From Megascapheus bottae (taxonomy: Eukaryota > Chordata > Mammalia > Rodentia > Geomyidae): DNA of 64,000 bases. Under the pieces are notes generated by a model. That model had not been told where the DNA came from. It made no database searches and worked only from the letters and a program-made list of their open reading frames with translations. Of this stretch, positions 11,192 through 21,699 are shown piece by piece (the first letter of the stretch is position 1; every line of letters starts with the position of its first letter). The stretch covers positions 558,001 through 622,000 of the forward strand of contig JANJXV010000099.1 of assembly GCA_024803745.1 (NCBI GenBank), in the 5' to 3' direction. The translations under genes and the position numbers were made by a program.

Positions 11192-11793
11192 AACACACAG
11201 GAGAGAAATCTTATAAGTGTAATGAATGTGGAATGTCTTTCCAAGGGAAGGGAAAACTTCGTGTTCATCAGAGAATACACACAGGAGTGAAACCTTATGA
11301 ATGTAACCAATGTGTAAAGTCTTTCCGACAGAAATCTTCCCTCAAATTGCGTCAAAGAACACACACAGGAGAGAAACCTTATGTGTGCAACAAATGTGGA
11401 AAGACCTTCAATTGGAAGTCATATCTTGATGGGCATTATAGAAAACACACAGGAGAGAAAACTTATGCATGTAGTGAATGCGGAAAGTCTTTCAAATGGA
11501 AGGTAAAACTCCATGTTCATCAGAGAATATACTCAGGAGAAACACCTTATGAGTGTAACATATGTGGAAAGTCCTTCACACAGAAGCCAAACCTCAACAT
11601 GCATAAGACAATTCAAACAGGAGAAAAACCTTATGAATGTAACCGATGTGGAATGTCTTTCAAATGGAAGTCTTCCCTCAAATTGCATCAGAGAACACAC
11701 ACAGGAGAGAAACTGTACGAGTGCATCAAATGTGGTAAGACCTTCAGATGGAAGTCACATTACAGGAGGCATAACAGAATTCACACATATTAG
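11192..11793 (+). pseudogene. C2H2 zinc-finger array, seven fingers, three with a lost zinc ligand
   Basis: The open frame contains seven tandem C2H2 fingers with TGEKPYEC-type linkers. The first begins at CNECGMSF near 11,217. The second has Arg for the first His (LKLRQRTH), the fourth ends HQRIY instead of HQRIH, and the fifth ends KTIQ. The others keep C2H2. TAG at 11,791-11,793 ends the frame. Such fingers bind specific DNA, and KRAB recruits silencing factors; in this gene the KRAB part and the fingers are separated by several stops. The decay looks recent because the fingers remain easily read. Confidence 0.88.
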
Positions 11794-12300
11794 AAACCTT
11801 AGGAATATAACCAAAGTTGAAAGTCTTTCGTGCAGTATTCACCCTTCAGGAAGCGTAAGAGAGTTCACACATATGAGAAGCCTTAGCAATGTAATAAATA
11901 GGAAAGACTTTTTAGTCTGTGGAAGAAAACTCAGCTTGTGTCACAGAACCAACACAAGATAAAACCCTTAATGAATGTAGCAAATGTTCAGTCTTTTCCC
12001 CAGAAGGCACAAGTCAAGATTTATCACTAAACACCCACAGGATAGAATCCTATGAATAAAATGAAAGGGAAATTTTTTTGAAGAACTCATAGTTGAGTTT
12101 GCATGATACCACACAGACACAGGATAAAAATCGTATGAATATAAGAATATGAAAAATCCATCATGAACGCATGACTAAGTATAAAATGCACATAGGAGAG
12201 AAAAACCTTATGAATATTACAAATGTGGAAAGTGTTTGACCTGGAAGGCATACTTCTGTGTTCATCACAAACCTGATTCCCATAGAAGAAAAGAAAACTA
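11794..12300 (+). pseudogene. zinc-finger exon tail, heavily degraded
   Basis: Remnants continue past the stop (TYEKP, GEKNLMNI-like and GKCLTWKA-like pieces up to about 12,260) with many stops and shifts. The array was originally longer than seven fingers. Confidence 0.6.
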
Positions 12301-12529
12301 ATGAATAGAACAAATGTGCAATGACTTTTAATCAGAAGTCAGTCTTCAGTACATTTCAGAACATACACAATAGAGAAATTCTGAGTAATGAAAAACATTC
12401 AGCTATATATAGAATCTCTGTATATGGGAGCATTAAGGTAAGTCTTCTAAACAAAGTCAACCTTCAGCAAGCATTAAGAGCACTCACAGAAGAAATAATA
12501 GCATGTAGGAAAACCTTTGTCAGAAACCT

Positions 12530-12702
12530 CTAAAAGCTGACTGTGTGGCTTAGTGGTAGAGTGCTAACCTATCAAGGATGAAGGCCTGGGTTAGATTCCT
12601 CAATACTACGTGAAAAGAGCAAGCCAGAAGCAGCACTGTTGTTCAAATGGTAGAGTGCTAACCTTGAGCAAAAGTAGCTCAGTCCCTGAGTTCAAGCCTA
12701 AG

Positions 12703-12705
<3 letters not shown>
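12530..12705 (+). mobile_element. ID-ID dimer SINE
   Basis: TGTGTGGCTTAGTGGTAGAG left monomer, AGCACTGTTGTTCAAATGGT right monomer, with its tail running into the GA repeat. Confidence 0.8.
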
Positions 12706-12759
<54 letters not shown>

Positions 12760-12832
12760 GAGAGAGAAAGAGAGAGACAGAGAGAGACAGAAAGAGAGAG
12801 AGAAAAAGAGAAAAGAGACAGAAAGTGAGAGA
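12706..12832. repeat. (GA)n microsatellite with GACA and GAAA interruptions
   Basis: About 125 bp of GA-rich simple repeat at the tail of the preceding SINE. The Glu-Arg reading frame across it is an artefact. Confidence 0.95.
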
Positions 12833-12879
12833 AACAGGAACTTCTAAATTGTAGAGAGATAGAGAAGGAGACAGAAACT

Positions 12880-13290
12880 AATTTCTATACTTTACAGTCT
12901 TTCTATTTCCTTACAAATTCGTCTATGTCATTCTTTCTGACAGAAGCACAGAATTCCATTGTGTAAAAATACCATATTTGATCTACTCATCAACTGACGG
13001 GCATCTGGGTTGGTTCCATACCTTTGCTATAGTAAATAGTGGTGTGATAAATGTTATTGTTCTAGTGAATTTAGTATGTCCTATCTGGACGATTGGCAAG
13101 TAGTGAAATTGCTGGATCACAGGGGAGCTCTATGTTTAGTCTTTTTGGGATACTGCCATAGTGCTTTCCATAGTTGTTGAACGAGTTTGCAATCCCACCA
13201 CAGTGTAGTAGTGATCCCTCCTGGCCACATCCCCTCCAGCATAAGTTATTAGATTTCTGGATCTTGGCCATTCTAACTGGAGTGAGGAGG
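12880..13290 (-). mobile_element. L1 ORF2 3' segment, minus strand (one arm of an inverted L1)
   Basis: The reverse complement encodes the ORF2 C-terminal region ([18 protein letters not shown] knuckle near 13,200-13,240; conserved end block near 12,950). It is more diverged than the array copies. It abuts a plus-strand L1 piece at about 13,300. Confidence 0.85.
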
Positions 13291-13299
13291 AAAAGGGAA

Positions 13300-13745
13300 A
13301 GAGGAACTGAAAATTTCTCTCCTTACAGATGACATGATTCTGTATTTAAAGAACCCTATAGTCTCTACTCCGAAGCTGCTTGAGCTGATATAAAACTTTG
13401 GTAAGGTAGCAGGGTATAAAATTAACCTTCAATGTCAACTGCCTTCTTATATGCCAAGAAACGAGAGGAATGAGGCAAGAATCAGGATAGCAACTCATTT
13501 TGCTATCAAAGAAAATAAAATACCTAGGAATTAACTTAGAATGTAAAGCACCTTTTTGATGGAACTATAAACACTGGGGAAGGAAATTAACGCAGAACTG
13601 AGGAAATGCAAAAACCTATGCTCCTGGTTTGGAAGGAGTAATATTGTAAAAATGGCAATCTTCTATCAATATCCCAATGTCATTCTTTAAAGAAACAGAA
13701 GAGGAAATCCAAAATTTCACTTGGAATAATAAAAGACCCCTTATA
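13300..13745 (+). mobile_element. L1 ORF2 reverse-transcriptase segment, plus strand (other arm of the inverted L1)
   Basis: Matches ORF2 from the RT aspartate box ([11 protein letters not shown] equivalent at 13,325-13,360) to the ITFHLE-type block near 13,720, with indels and stops. Orientation is opposite to 12,880-13,290, as in L1 copies with a 5' inversion. Confidence 0.85.
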
Positions 13746-14125
13746 GTCTGTCTTCTTGCATGATACATAATGTTTAATCTCACCTTCTCCACCAAAATCT
13801 CACCTTTCTCATTGAGACATAGGTGGCCCTGTTTACTAGCAGCAAAGGCTCAAACACGCAGTTTCAGGTGTCACCACTGCCTCTGTTACTGGATAGATCC
13901 AACTCTGTCATCGATTCTGAGGTCTGCTCTGGGAGTCTTGGTCACAAGTTGTTCTGTGGCATCTGCTACCAGCCTGTGCCTATTTGCTACCTTTTCTCCA
14001 GCAGCCTACAACAGGGAATGAATTTCACGGGCTGATGCTCTCCTTCATATGCAGGGCAGAATGAGCCCAATCCTCCCTCATCTTCCTCTTCCAATTTTTG
14101 GGAAAAAATGTGCTGGCAGAAGTCC
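13746..14125. other. unrecognised sequence
   Basis: Two overlapping reading frames of 70-83 codons (13,770-14,035) have no family signature that I recognise. I do not call them genes. Confidence 0.4.
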
Positions 14126-14127
14126 TC

Positions 14128-14350
14128 AGGTGTGGCGCATGGCTGATCCACACTTTTAATCCAGGCTGGTCACGAGGCTGAGATCTGAGTATGGAAGTTC
14201 CAAGTCACCTAGAACAGGAAAGTCTGATAGATTCTTACTACCAAAAATAAAAACAGCTGGGAATGGAGTTTGGGCTCAAGTGGTAAAGGGCTAGTCTTGA
14301 GTACAAATGCTTAGTGCCCAGGCCCTGAGTTCAGGCTCCAGCACTGCCAA
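14128..14350 (+). mobile_element. composite B1-like/ID SINE
   Basis: AGGTGTGGCGCATGGCTGAT start, GGCTGAGATCTGAG block, GGGCTCAAGTGGTAAAGGGC and CCCAGGCCCTGAGTTCAGGC. Confidence 0.8.
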
Positions 14351-15290
14351 CAACCTCACTTTAGTGAGATTTTAGCTTTATCCATGTAGGCACATCTCAC
14401 TGGAATCTTTGCTGGTAGAGATAGTCTTCATAATTTTGACTCAAGGTAAAGGTCCTCCTGGGGTAGTACAAAAAAAATGTCACGGAGAGAGGAGCCCCAC
14501 TTGCTCCAGGTTTGAAGATGGCATAGGTCAAGCCAGCATGGAGTTGGCACATCAGTCTTTTTCCTAGCACCACCTACCAGTGAATGTCAAATGACAGTGA
14601 TTGTTGTGGGATTGTGTGATTGAAGTGCCCCATTAAGGGCAGTGTAAGCACATCCAAACTTGGATACCAGGAATGCTGAAATCTCAAAGCTAAGATTTCT
14701 GTTGGCTACAGAAATGCTGGTGTGTCTGTGATTCACTAAAAGTTCAGGTGCAAAGATTCTGAAGCTTGATGCCATGTGTTTATTCCATTTAGTAAAATTA
14801 TTTTAATGCACTGTATAAGTTAAAACATTTGATAAGAGTCAGGGGTAGTGAAAACATTGTCCTTGAATTCAGGTGTCTGGCAGGGTCATGGGGGGGTGTT
14901 GGTGGCTGGGACTATGAAGCTGGAGCTGCTATCAAACCATGGATCATGTTCCTCTTTGTCTGGGAGAAATGACTCCAAAGATGAAATTTGAATGGTGAGG
15001 AAAAGATGATGATGTACTCAGGAAATTTCTCCTAAACAAATGCTCATGTGGAAGTGGGATGGGGGCTGGGCATGTCTGAGGCAGAGCTTAAGGGGGCTTC
15101 TCATGGCGTTGAGAACGTTCCTTGTGACTTCAGGCATGCAGCAGGGTGTTTTAGATGACCATTGTGAGATGGATGGAATAAGACTGGAGACAAGATGAAT
15201 GCTGGGATCCTGCAATGCTCTTGCATGAGTGGCTGGTGGCTCACCTGAAAGAACTAATTATGTCTAAAAAAGAAATCAGGAATTTGTTTT
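14351..15290. other. unique sequence, nothing recognised
   Basis: Higher GC than the flanks. No reading frame longer than 65 codons and no repeat family seen. Confidence 0.45.
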
Positions 15291-15530
15291 GATTAGATAA
15301 TACCTGTAATCCGAGGCATATTCAGGATCCTGATCTTAGTATTGTGGTTTAAAACCAACCCAGCAAAGGGAAAAATGCATGAGACTCATACTCCCAGTTT
15401 AGAGCAAGAACAAAGATTGAAGTAGAGCAGTGGCTCAAGAGCTAGAGTGCTACCTTGAGCAAAGAAAAGCTAAGAAAAAGCTCCAGGTCTTGAGGTCAAG
15501 GCCAGGAATGAAAGAAGGAAGGTAAAAAAA
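15291..15530 (+). mobile_element. composite B1-like/ID SINE, degraded
   Basis: TACCTGTAATCCGAGGCATA block and GCAGTGGCTCAAGAGCTAGA block followed by A-rich sequence. Confidence 0.7.
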
Positions 15531-17228
15531 GGGAAGTATGTGAGGAAGGGAAATATATAAATGAAAGAGAGAAGGAACTAGAAATTTAAAACTAGAGAAT
15601 ATTTAAAAGTCATCAGTCCTTCTAAGAAAAGTGTTGGAGTATGGGTTCTATATGTGGTGAACTGGAAGCCCAGCAGTGACTTGTTAACCAAAGAGTCACC
15701 ATGATGAGCAAAGGATAGAAATCTGCATGAGCCTCTTAGCGGATGGAGTGACAGAAGAGAACCTCAGCTCCCATCCCATAGTTAGAAGTATATAGAGATG
15801 GGGAAGTTGGCATCACCTTGATGTCATTGTGTCCATGGAGACTGGAAGCCATGGCTCTGTGAAAGCACAATGTTCTGGTTACTGAGCTGAGAGGCTGAGG
15901 AGAGCCAAGTCCTGGCCATGAAGAAATCAGAATGGCAGCAGAGCAACTCTGCTGCAGTGTGTGCCTGCTTGGCTGTTCTTATTCTGTGGTGGATCAGGCC
16001 GGAGTGGGTGATAGTAACTGTTTTGTGGTCACAAGCCCTTCACCAAGAGCTTCCTCTGAGATCCTCATAAGCTAGAGGGTGGCTGGTGGTGGGATGTGTG
16101 TGGGGAAGTGACAGAGGGATGGACGCATGGCAAGGTGGGTGAAGAGATGAGAGGAATGATGAGAGCCCAGTTCGCTGGTCCCCTCCAATTCCATTCTCCC
16201 TTGGATTTTGCAGACTGTCTACCATCAGGATCTAAAATTCTATTCATCACTTTATGTCCTTATCACTGATTTGCTACTTTGGCAGGATCTCCCCGTGCCT
16301 GGAGAGTGGGCATGTCATGTACTCTCTGTGGAGAAGTTGCCCCAGGAGAAGAAATATGCACTTCATGTGAATGTTGGACAGGGCAGGAGGGCTCCATAGG
16401 ATCAGAAGCCACAGGAGGGGTGCAGATGGGGGAATGCTAGTGGCCCCAGGGGACAGTGGAAGTTAGGGCACAGTTGGGTCCTTCTGCAGGGTTGACACCG
16501 CTTCACAAACCCAACAGAATGAGGTTCACATTACAGATGTCAGAGACAGTGCAGATTGCCAATGGGCGCATGGGTCACTGTCAATCCAAGATGCTGGCTG
16601 CATGCTGGGATGCACACAGAGATGTTTTCAAGATCAGGTAATGAGGATGTTGCAGGGTGTAACCATTCTTTTCAGATGGCTCTCTAGCTCTCTTGAGTTT
16701 CATCTCTATCTTTGGCTTTTTCTTGGCAGTTAACTGGAAATGAGAGTTTCATGGACTTTCCTTTCTGGACTGGCTTCAAACAGAAGCTATGCACAGTTTT
16801 CAAACCATACCCTACTGTAGAAGGGAAGCTTGATCTGGTGCTTAACTGGATTGCACTTTGGCTCCGTTTGCTATGCCTCACGGGAGGGGGCTCATCATTT
16901 ATAGACTAAGATCTCATGACCTTCAAAGCCAAATGCTACCTGAAAGTTCAGGGTCCCAGCCTATGTGTTGGGCCGGGGTGAATACATTCTCTGTTATGCT
17001 GGGTCATCAACCCATGTTTTAAGCTGGAAGTAGGCAGTGCCACATTTGATAAGAACATCTGCCAGAGATTGTCACCTCATGAAAGCAGATTCTAAATTTG
17101 TATTCCATTTCCTGTGGTGGAGAAATCCCCTCCAACTTAGACAGGCTCACATCCACCTGCAGGTCACACTCCTAATGCACCCTTGAGTGTCCTCATGGTA
17201 TTGGGATCTAAGTTTGTAGGGAATGCTG
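15531..17228. other. unique sequence between a SINE and the GAB-like exon
   Basis: Several 60-65 codon frames on both strands (for example 16,208-16,399, 16,456-16,641 and 16,712-16,909), none with a family motif that I recognise. These might include other exons of the decayed GAB-like or RALGDS-like genes downstream, but I cannot support that. Confidence 0.4.
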
Positions 17229-17485
17229 CTTTAGTCCATGAATTAGCTGGACAAGTGATGACAAACGTGTTGTGGATTAATATGAGAACAATTTAAGAAG
17301 CCCTGGAGGAGCATCAACCTGACCCTCTGTGGTGCTATAAATCTGATAGGATGTTCCAGACTGAGAATCAATCACATGGCTTTGTGTTTGGCATCCAGAC
17401 AAGTGAGTGCATGTCTTAGCTGTCAGCCAATACAGAGGAGAACATGAATAAGTGGGTGGAAAGCATCTGTCAGACCCCTGTCTGG
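17229..17485 (+). pseudogene. GAB-family PH-domain exon, pseudogene
   Basis: Conceptual translation matches the N-terminal PH domain of GRB2-associated binder (GAB) adaptor proteins. SDDKRVVD-stop-YENN at about 17,253-17,290 corresponds to the family's SGDPDVLEYYKND. KKPWRSINLTLC at about 17,294-17,330 corresponds to KKPLRIINLNLC. GFVFGIQTSE and ENMNKWVESICQ up to about 17,480 correspond to FVFDIKTSE and EDMNKWVQSICQ. The three parts lie in different frames and are interrupted by TAA (a Tyr position) and TAG (after SECMS). PH domains bind phosphoinositides at the plasma membrane. The family is clear; which GAB paralogue is not. No other GAB exon is recognised. Confidence 0.8.
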
Positions 17486-17564
17486 GGGAAGGTGGAGAGA
17501 ACATAGGAAGGTAGATACCATGCCTGTGGTGGGGCCAAAAAAAGGGTAAAAGAGGCAAAGGAAC

Positions 17565-17755
17565 CAGGTACTGGTAGCTCAAGACTGTCATCCTAGCTAC
17601 TCAGGAGTTTGAGATCTGAGGATCACAATTCAAAGCCAGCCCAGGACAGAAACTCCATGAGACTCTTATCTGCAATAAACTACTGAATGCAAGAAGCTCA
17701 AGCTCAGTGACAGCATCCAGGCCTAGCGTTCAAAACCGAGGACTGGCAGAAAAAA
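17565..17755 (+). mobile_element. composite B1-like/ID SINE
   Basis: CATCCTAGCTACTCAGGAG, AGATCTGAGGATCAC and CTCTTATCTGCAATAAACT, then a shortened ID half. Confidence 0.8.
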
Positions 17756-18703
17756 GTATCAAAGGACAAGAAGCTGGCCAAAAGTTAGAGGGACTCTATC
17801 TTGACAAACAATACAATGGTAAGTTGTACTCAGAAGACTTGCACAAAATCTGGAAATGCCTGAGACCGATCTATGTATGTTTCCTGTTTGTCTAAATACA
17901 TATGTTTATGCATTAATATATTAGTATAGAGAGACAGATCAATACATATGACTATACATATATACATAGCCAGACACTTATGGGTGGGTGGTATACTGTG
18001 TGAGAGTTTGTGTTTGTGTTTTGTGGATGGCTATCTCTGTTTAAGAAAGATAGAAAATATGTAAATATCTTTAAAAAAACTTGAAAAAAATATAGAGAGA
18101 CATAAGCTCTTGAGGGAATCTGAAATGACAAGATTATTCACAGGCACGTTTATCCTTATGGATTCCTCAGCAAGTTTTAATTTTTTTCATTATTTTCTTT
18201 CTTTTTTTGAACCAGTGCTAAGGATTTCTCTCAGGGACCAGGTGCTGCCAATTACTAATTTTCTCATGGCTGCTACAAGAGGAACTGAGCCACAGTTCCA
18301 CTTTTGCCTTTTTTATTCGTGCTTAACTGAAGATAAAGATTTCTATCAGTGACTTTCTTTCAGGGGCTGGATTCTAACGAGGATCCCCAGACCTCAGGCT
18401 TCTCTATAGCTACAATTAACAGTATGAGAACCCAGCACTGGGTTCCAATGCACAGGGCAAGAAATTGAGTGAATCTCTCAACTCCAATTAGCTATAATAA
18501 GCTACAAGTGAAAGACCAATACCTTTGAGGAAAAGATGCTGAGGGTTATCACACAGGCCCTATGAGTAAGCCCTAAACCCTGTACACATGTGTGCATGCA
18601 CACATTGGCAGATACACACACACATGCACACACACAATATCTCAGGCAATATTGTATTTTGAATTAATATCCAAAGATTGGACAACAGGATAGCAAGTAA
18701 TAA
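17756..18703. other. AT-rich sequence with a degraded SINE and a CA-rich patch
   Basis: A poor reverse SINE remnant may lie at about 18,185-18,400. A CA/CACA-rich patch is at about 18,585-18,640. No gene is recognised. Confidence 0.45.
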
Positions 18704-18704
18704 A

Positions 18705-20059
18705 ATCTGTTTTTCTTGTCTACATTGAGGGAAAGGGATAAGTCACAAGATGCAGAAGCGAAGAATTCAGAGGCAAATTCTGTGAGTGAATAACTTGTAA
18801 AAAGCACATTTCTTTTCTTTTCTTTTCTTTTGTTTTTTCTGGGGCTTGAACTCAGGGCCTGAGCACTGCTCTTGGCTTTTCCCAAGTCTAGCCCTCTGCC
18901 ACTTGAGCCACATTGCCATATGGATTTTTATATCTGTGTGATATTAAGGACTCAAACCTAGATCTTCATGGATGCTAGGCAAGCACTCTACCACTGGGCC
19001 AAACTCTAAACCCCGATTAAGTATTTATAAATAGTCATCATCATCATATCAAAATATCCTTTCTCCTACAAAGAATGAACACTTATCTATGTCTGTAAGA
19101 CTTTTTTTATGTCACCAATGCTTCTGTGATTTTCCCACTTGCATTTTTACAGATGAAAGCACAGATATTCATCAGGAAGAAAAATAGATTAGGATACAGA
19201 AACCTAACAACGTCCTAGTAGATTGAAGTGAAAAATATGTTCATGATGGCCTGGGTCTTTCATCTATTTGTAGAGTGCTTGGCTACCACACAAAAAGAGT
19301 CCGGTTTGATTCTGCAGTACCATATACATAGAAAACTCTGGAAGTGGTGCTGTGGCTTGGTGGGACAGCTATAGCCTAAAGAAAGCCTAAGAACAATGGT
19401 CAGGCTCTGAGGTCAAGTCCCAGGACTAGCAAAAAAAATGTGCAAGAGGCAAAATGCAAGCTGAGAAGGCACTGTGAAGCAAAATGTCTTGTGAAGTCTA
19501 AGGGGAATAGTGACAGTTAAGTTTGGATCTTACCTAAGAAAGGCTCCTTGAGCCTGAGACCAGGCTAGCACTTACGCCTAGTTAATGACTTGGGATTTGA
19601 ACAAAAAGGTGTGCTGTTTACTACATCCATATGTGAGGTGGGAAGGGAGATTCAGCCTCCAGTATGAATTTGGGGAGGTCTTCTGTGAGCAAGGAGCTTT
19701 GGTCATTGGGCCTTGAAATGTGACCCTACCTCCCTCACAATGGAACAGAATATGGAACCCTGGTAACCAAGCCACTGTATGTGACAACCAGCTCAAGTCA
19801 GCTCCCTTGGCCTGTGGCTCAGGAGGAAGAAAGATGTTGCTGTGCTGTTGCCAAAGGTCAGGAGGCTCGGATCTCAGGCATGAGAGATATGGATGTCTCA
19901 CTTGAAGAAGTAGATGCTGGATCAGGGCCAAGACAAAATTCCAGTATATCAGGCATTTCTCTAGGAAGAAAGCCAGGAAACTCCATGGAAACTCAGATGA
20001 GGTATATTGAGAGGAAACCTATTTGAACCCATCATCCTGCCCACAAACTACAACCTTCT
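18705..20059. repeat. L1-free, inverted copy of the array spacer
   Basis: The reverse complement of this 1.36-kb segment matches the array spacer end to end, for example the CTTCGCTTCTGCATCTTGTG block at 18,744-18,763 and the CCTGAGCCACAGGCC block near 19,810-19,826. Both internal ID-dimer SINEs are present (about 18,835-18,995 minus; 19,255-19,435 plus), so this is the same ancestral locus. Identity stops at 18,705 and 20,059, exactly where the array has the L1 5' end and the L1 A-tail. It is more diverged from the array spacers than they are from each other. The RALGDS-like exon starts about 130 bp to the right. Confidence 0.92.
19720..20016 (+). other. conserved cysteine-rich reading frame, possible 5' exon of the RALGDS-like pseudogene
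   Basis: Two overlapping frames contain MLLCCCQRSG and VSLEEVDAGS/SSISGISLGRKPGN. The same frames are kept on the minus strand of all array spacers, followed there by a GTAAAT that could be a splice donor (GTATAT here). The position, just upstream of the RALGDS-like REM exon on the same strand, fits a first exon. Sequence similarity to RALGDS N-termini is weak, so this is a guess. Confidence 0.3.
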
Positions 20060-20189
20060 TGTGTGCTTTCAAGTGACTATACTGAGATTAGAGTGTGCCA
20101 TTTCCAATCTACTCTATACCAATTCCTCAGTGGGAAGTGTGGTCCCATTCCTACGTTTGAAATATCCACTGTTTTGCCAATACAGTGTG

Positions 20190-20379
20190 GTGGTAAGTCA
20201 GCTCAGACTCTGAATGAGCCTTGTAACCTATGGATCCTGGAGGAAGGCCTGTTGGAGATGCTGCTGACAAAGCTGTTCCCTGCCTACCAGAAAGGTGATC
20301 TCTTTTATGTGGGAAACTTCCTGCACAATTTCAAATAGTGGAGGACAATGTAGTAGTTGCTGGAAATTCTCTTGAAAAA
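20190..20379 (+). pseudogene. RALGDS-family REM (RasGEF-N) exon, pseudogene
   Basis: The translation KSAQTLNEPCN, LEEGLLEMLLTKLFPAYQKG and DLFYVGNFLHNFK aligns without gaps to the REM domain of Ral guanine-nucleotide exchange factors (pattern SALxLxExC, GTLExLVxxLVPAFxxxDLxYVxxFL). After a TAG at 20,336-20,338 the frame continues in register with LLEILLKK, matching the family's VLDLLFKR. Where the family has Gln-Gln this sequence has TAG TAG (20,351-20,356), as expected from CAG decay. A GTGAGT donor follows at 20,380, so this is an unprocessed (intron-containing) copy. The REM domain normally stabilises the CDC25 catalytic domain that activates Ral. Confidence 0.82.
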
Positions 20380-20814
20380 GTGAGTGTTCCCCCTCCAAAC
20401 CCATGTTTGCTCACCACTCCTGGCCAAGCCTTGGAATACTTGGCTCCTCTCTGAGCCTGTTTGTTTCACTGGGGTGTTCACAGGGGAGCTAAGCATGATA
20501 CAAGTGCACAAACTACTTCATTATGACTGGGACACCATGCCATTTCATTTCCCTCACAAGCTACTGGAGTCTCAACAGTGTGCTTACTGAGAAGTTGGAT
20601 TTCAGGCATGAGTAAGTGGCTCCCAACTGCAGCCCTCACCTAGGTGACATCCTAGGAAATCCCATTTCCCAGTAAGAAATGAGGTGTCAGTACTAAGGGC
20701 GGAGGCCTGTGAAATACTGGAGTCAGAGGAAAAGCTGGGGGCTGAATCACTTTTGAGCCATCAGGGAGGGACTGTGATAGCTTTGCCTGTTAGAACCTGA
20801 AAGCATTTACATTT
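20380..20814. other. intron-like sequence
   Basis: Lies between the two REM exons of the RALGDS-like pseudogene. No repeat or other exon recognised. Confidence 0.45.
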
Positions 20815-21035
20815 TGGTGTGTGGTCCAGTGCTGCCACTTGAACCTGAACCCAGGTCTAAATGCCATCCCTTTGGTGTTCAAAAATTAGCACTGTACCAT
20901 TTGAGTCATAGGTCAAGTTCTGCTTTTTGCTGCCTAATTGAAGACAAGTGCCTTTAGACTTTTACTGACTAGACTGGCTTTCCACTGTGATCTTCAGAGC
21001 TCAGCCTGCTGGGTGGCTAAGTTTAGAGGAATGAG
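20815..21035 (-). mobile_element. composite SINE, reverse, degraded
   Basis: Reversed ID half (ACTTGAACCTGAACCCAGG, CCATTTGAGTCATAGGTCA) and B1-like half (CAGAGCTCAGCCTGCTGGG). Confidence 0.7.
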
Positions 21036-21299
21036 CATTTAGTTCTTTATTTAGAGCATTCACTTATTGATTTATTTAGAGCATTTACTTAGTTAATTTA
21101 AGGTGCGTTTACTTTGGACAGATGCATAGAGGCCTCTCTCAGAAGCTTCTGGAAGTGGGGTGTAAAAGTCATCCTGTTCTCGAGTGTCTCTTACCCCCCT
21201 CCCAGCACATAAGTGCACATCTCTGCAGGACAGCCACAGCATTAGAATCCTGCAAGAAAGGGGCTTTGGTAAAAGGCTCAGTATGGAGAGAGAAGGCTC

Positions 21300-21525
21300 T
21301 CACTTTCCTTGTACCGAATGTGCCCACAGCATCATGTGTTCCATCTATACGATGTGAATGGACTTCTACCCGAGTGATTTCTACGAGTTCAAGAACTGCC
21401 ACACCCTGACACAACTCAAGCTCTATATGAGGCTCCACATGTCGGCTTTGGACCTGCTCTTCTAAACACAAACTTTTTGACCAGCTGGAGGAATATGTGA
21501 CCAGTAAGACCAAGAAAAAGTAGAA
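21300..21525 (+). pseudogene. RALGDS-family REM domain, second exon, pseudogene
   Basis: HSIMCSIYTM-stop-MDFYPSDFYEF and TLTQLKLYMRLHMSALDL (21,325-21,465) align with the C-terminal REM part of RALGDS (pattern ISSILGTWLDQYSEDF, LxQLxxYxxLxMxxxDL). The invariant Trp is TGA at 21,355-21,357. After a TAA and a one-base shift the frame resumes as KLFDQLEEYVTSKTKKK. It is the same decayed gene as 20,190-20,379. Confidence 0.78.
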
Positions 21526-21699
21526 GTCCAGGTGTGGGTGCCTCAGAACCTGTGAGTAGGAAGCCCATGTGGTCTAGATATTGGTTGGCCCTTACTTCTA
21601 CAGAGCTTGGCAAAATGCCCTTTATGGGTGGTGTCAGCCAGGTAATGTCTGTCCTCTGAAAGGACTCGGGAAGAAGCACTCATTAGAAAGACCCTACAC

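Noticed and set aside
12610..12828. Arg-Glu repeat protein
   Set aside because: Translation of the GA microsatellite behind a SINE.
13770..14035. Two overlapping 70-83 codon frames as a coding exon
   Set aside because: No recognisable family and no splice-site support.
16208..16909. Short frames (61-65 codons) as extra GAB-like or RALGDS-like exons
   Set aside because: I could not align them to any part of those proteins by eye.
17277..17591. 104-codon minus-strand frame as a gene
   Set aside because: It is the antisense of the GAB PH-domain relic and a SINE start; no protein signature in that strand.
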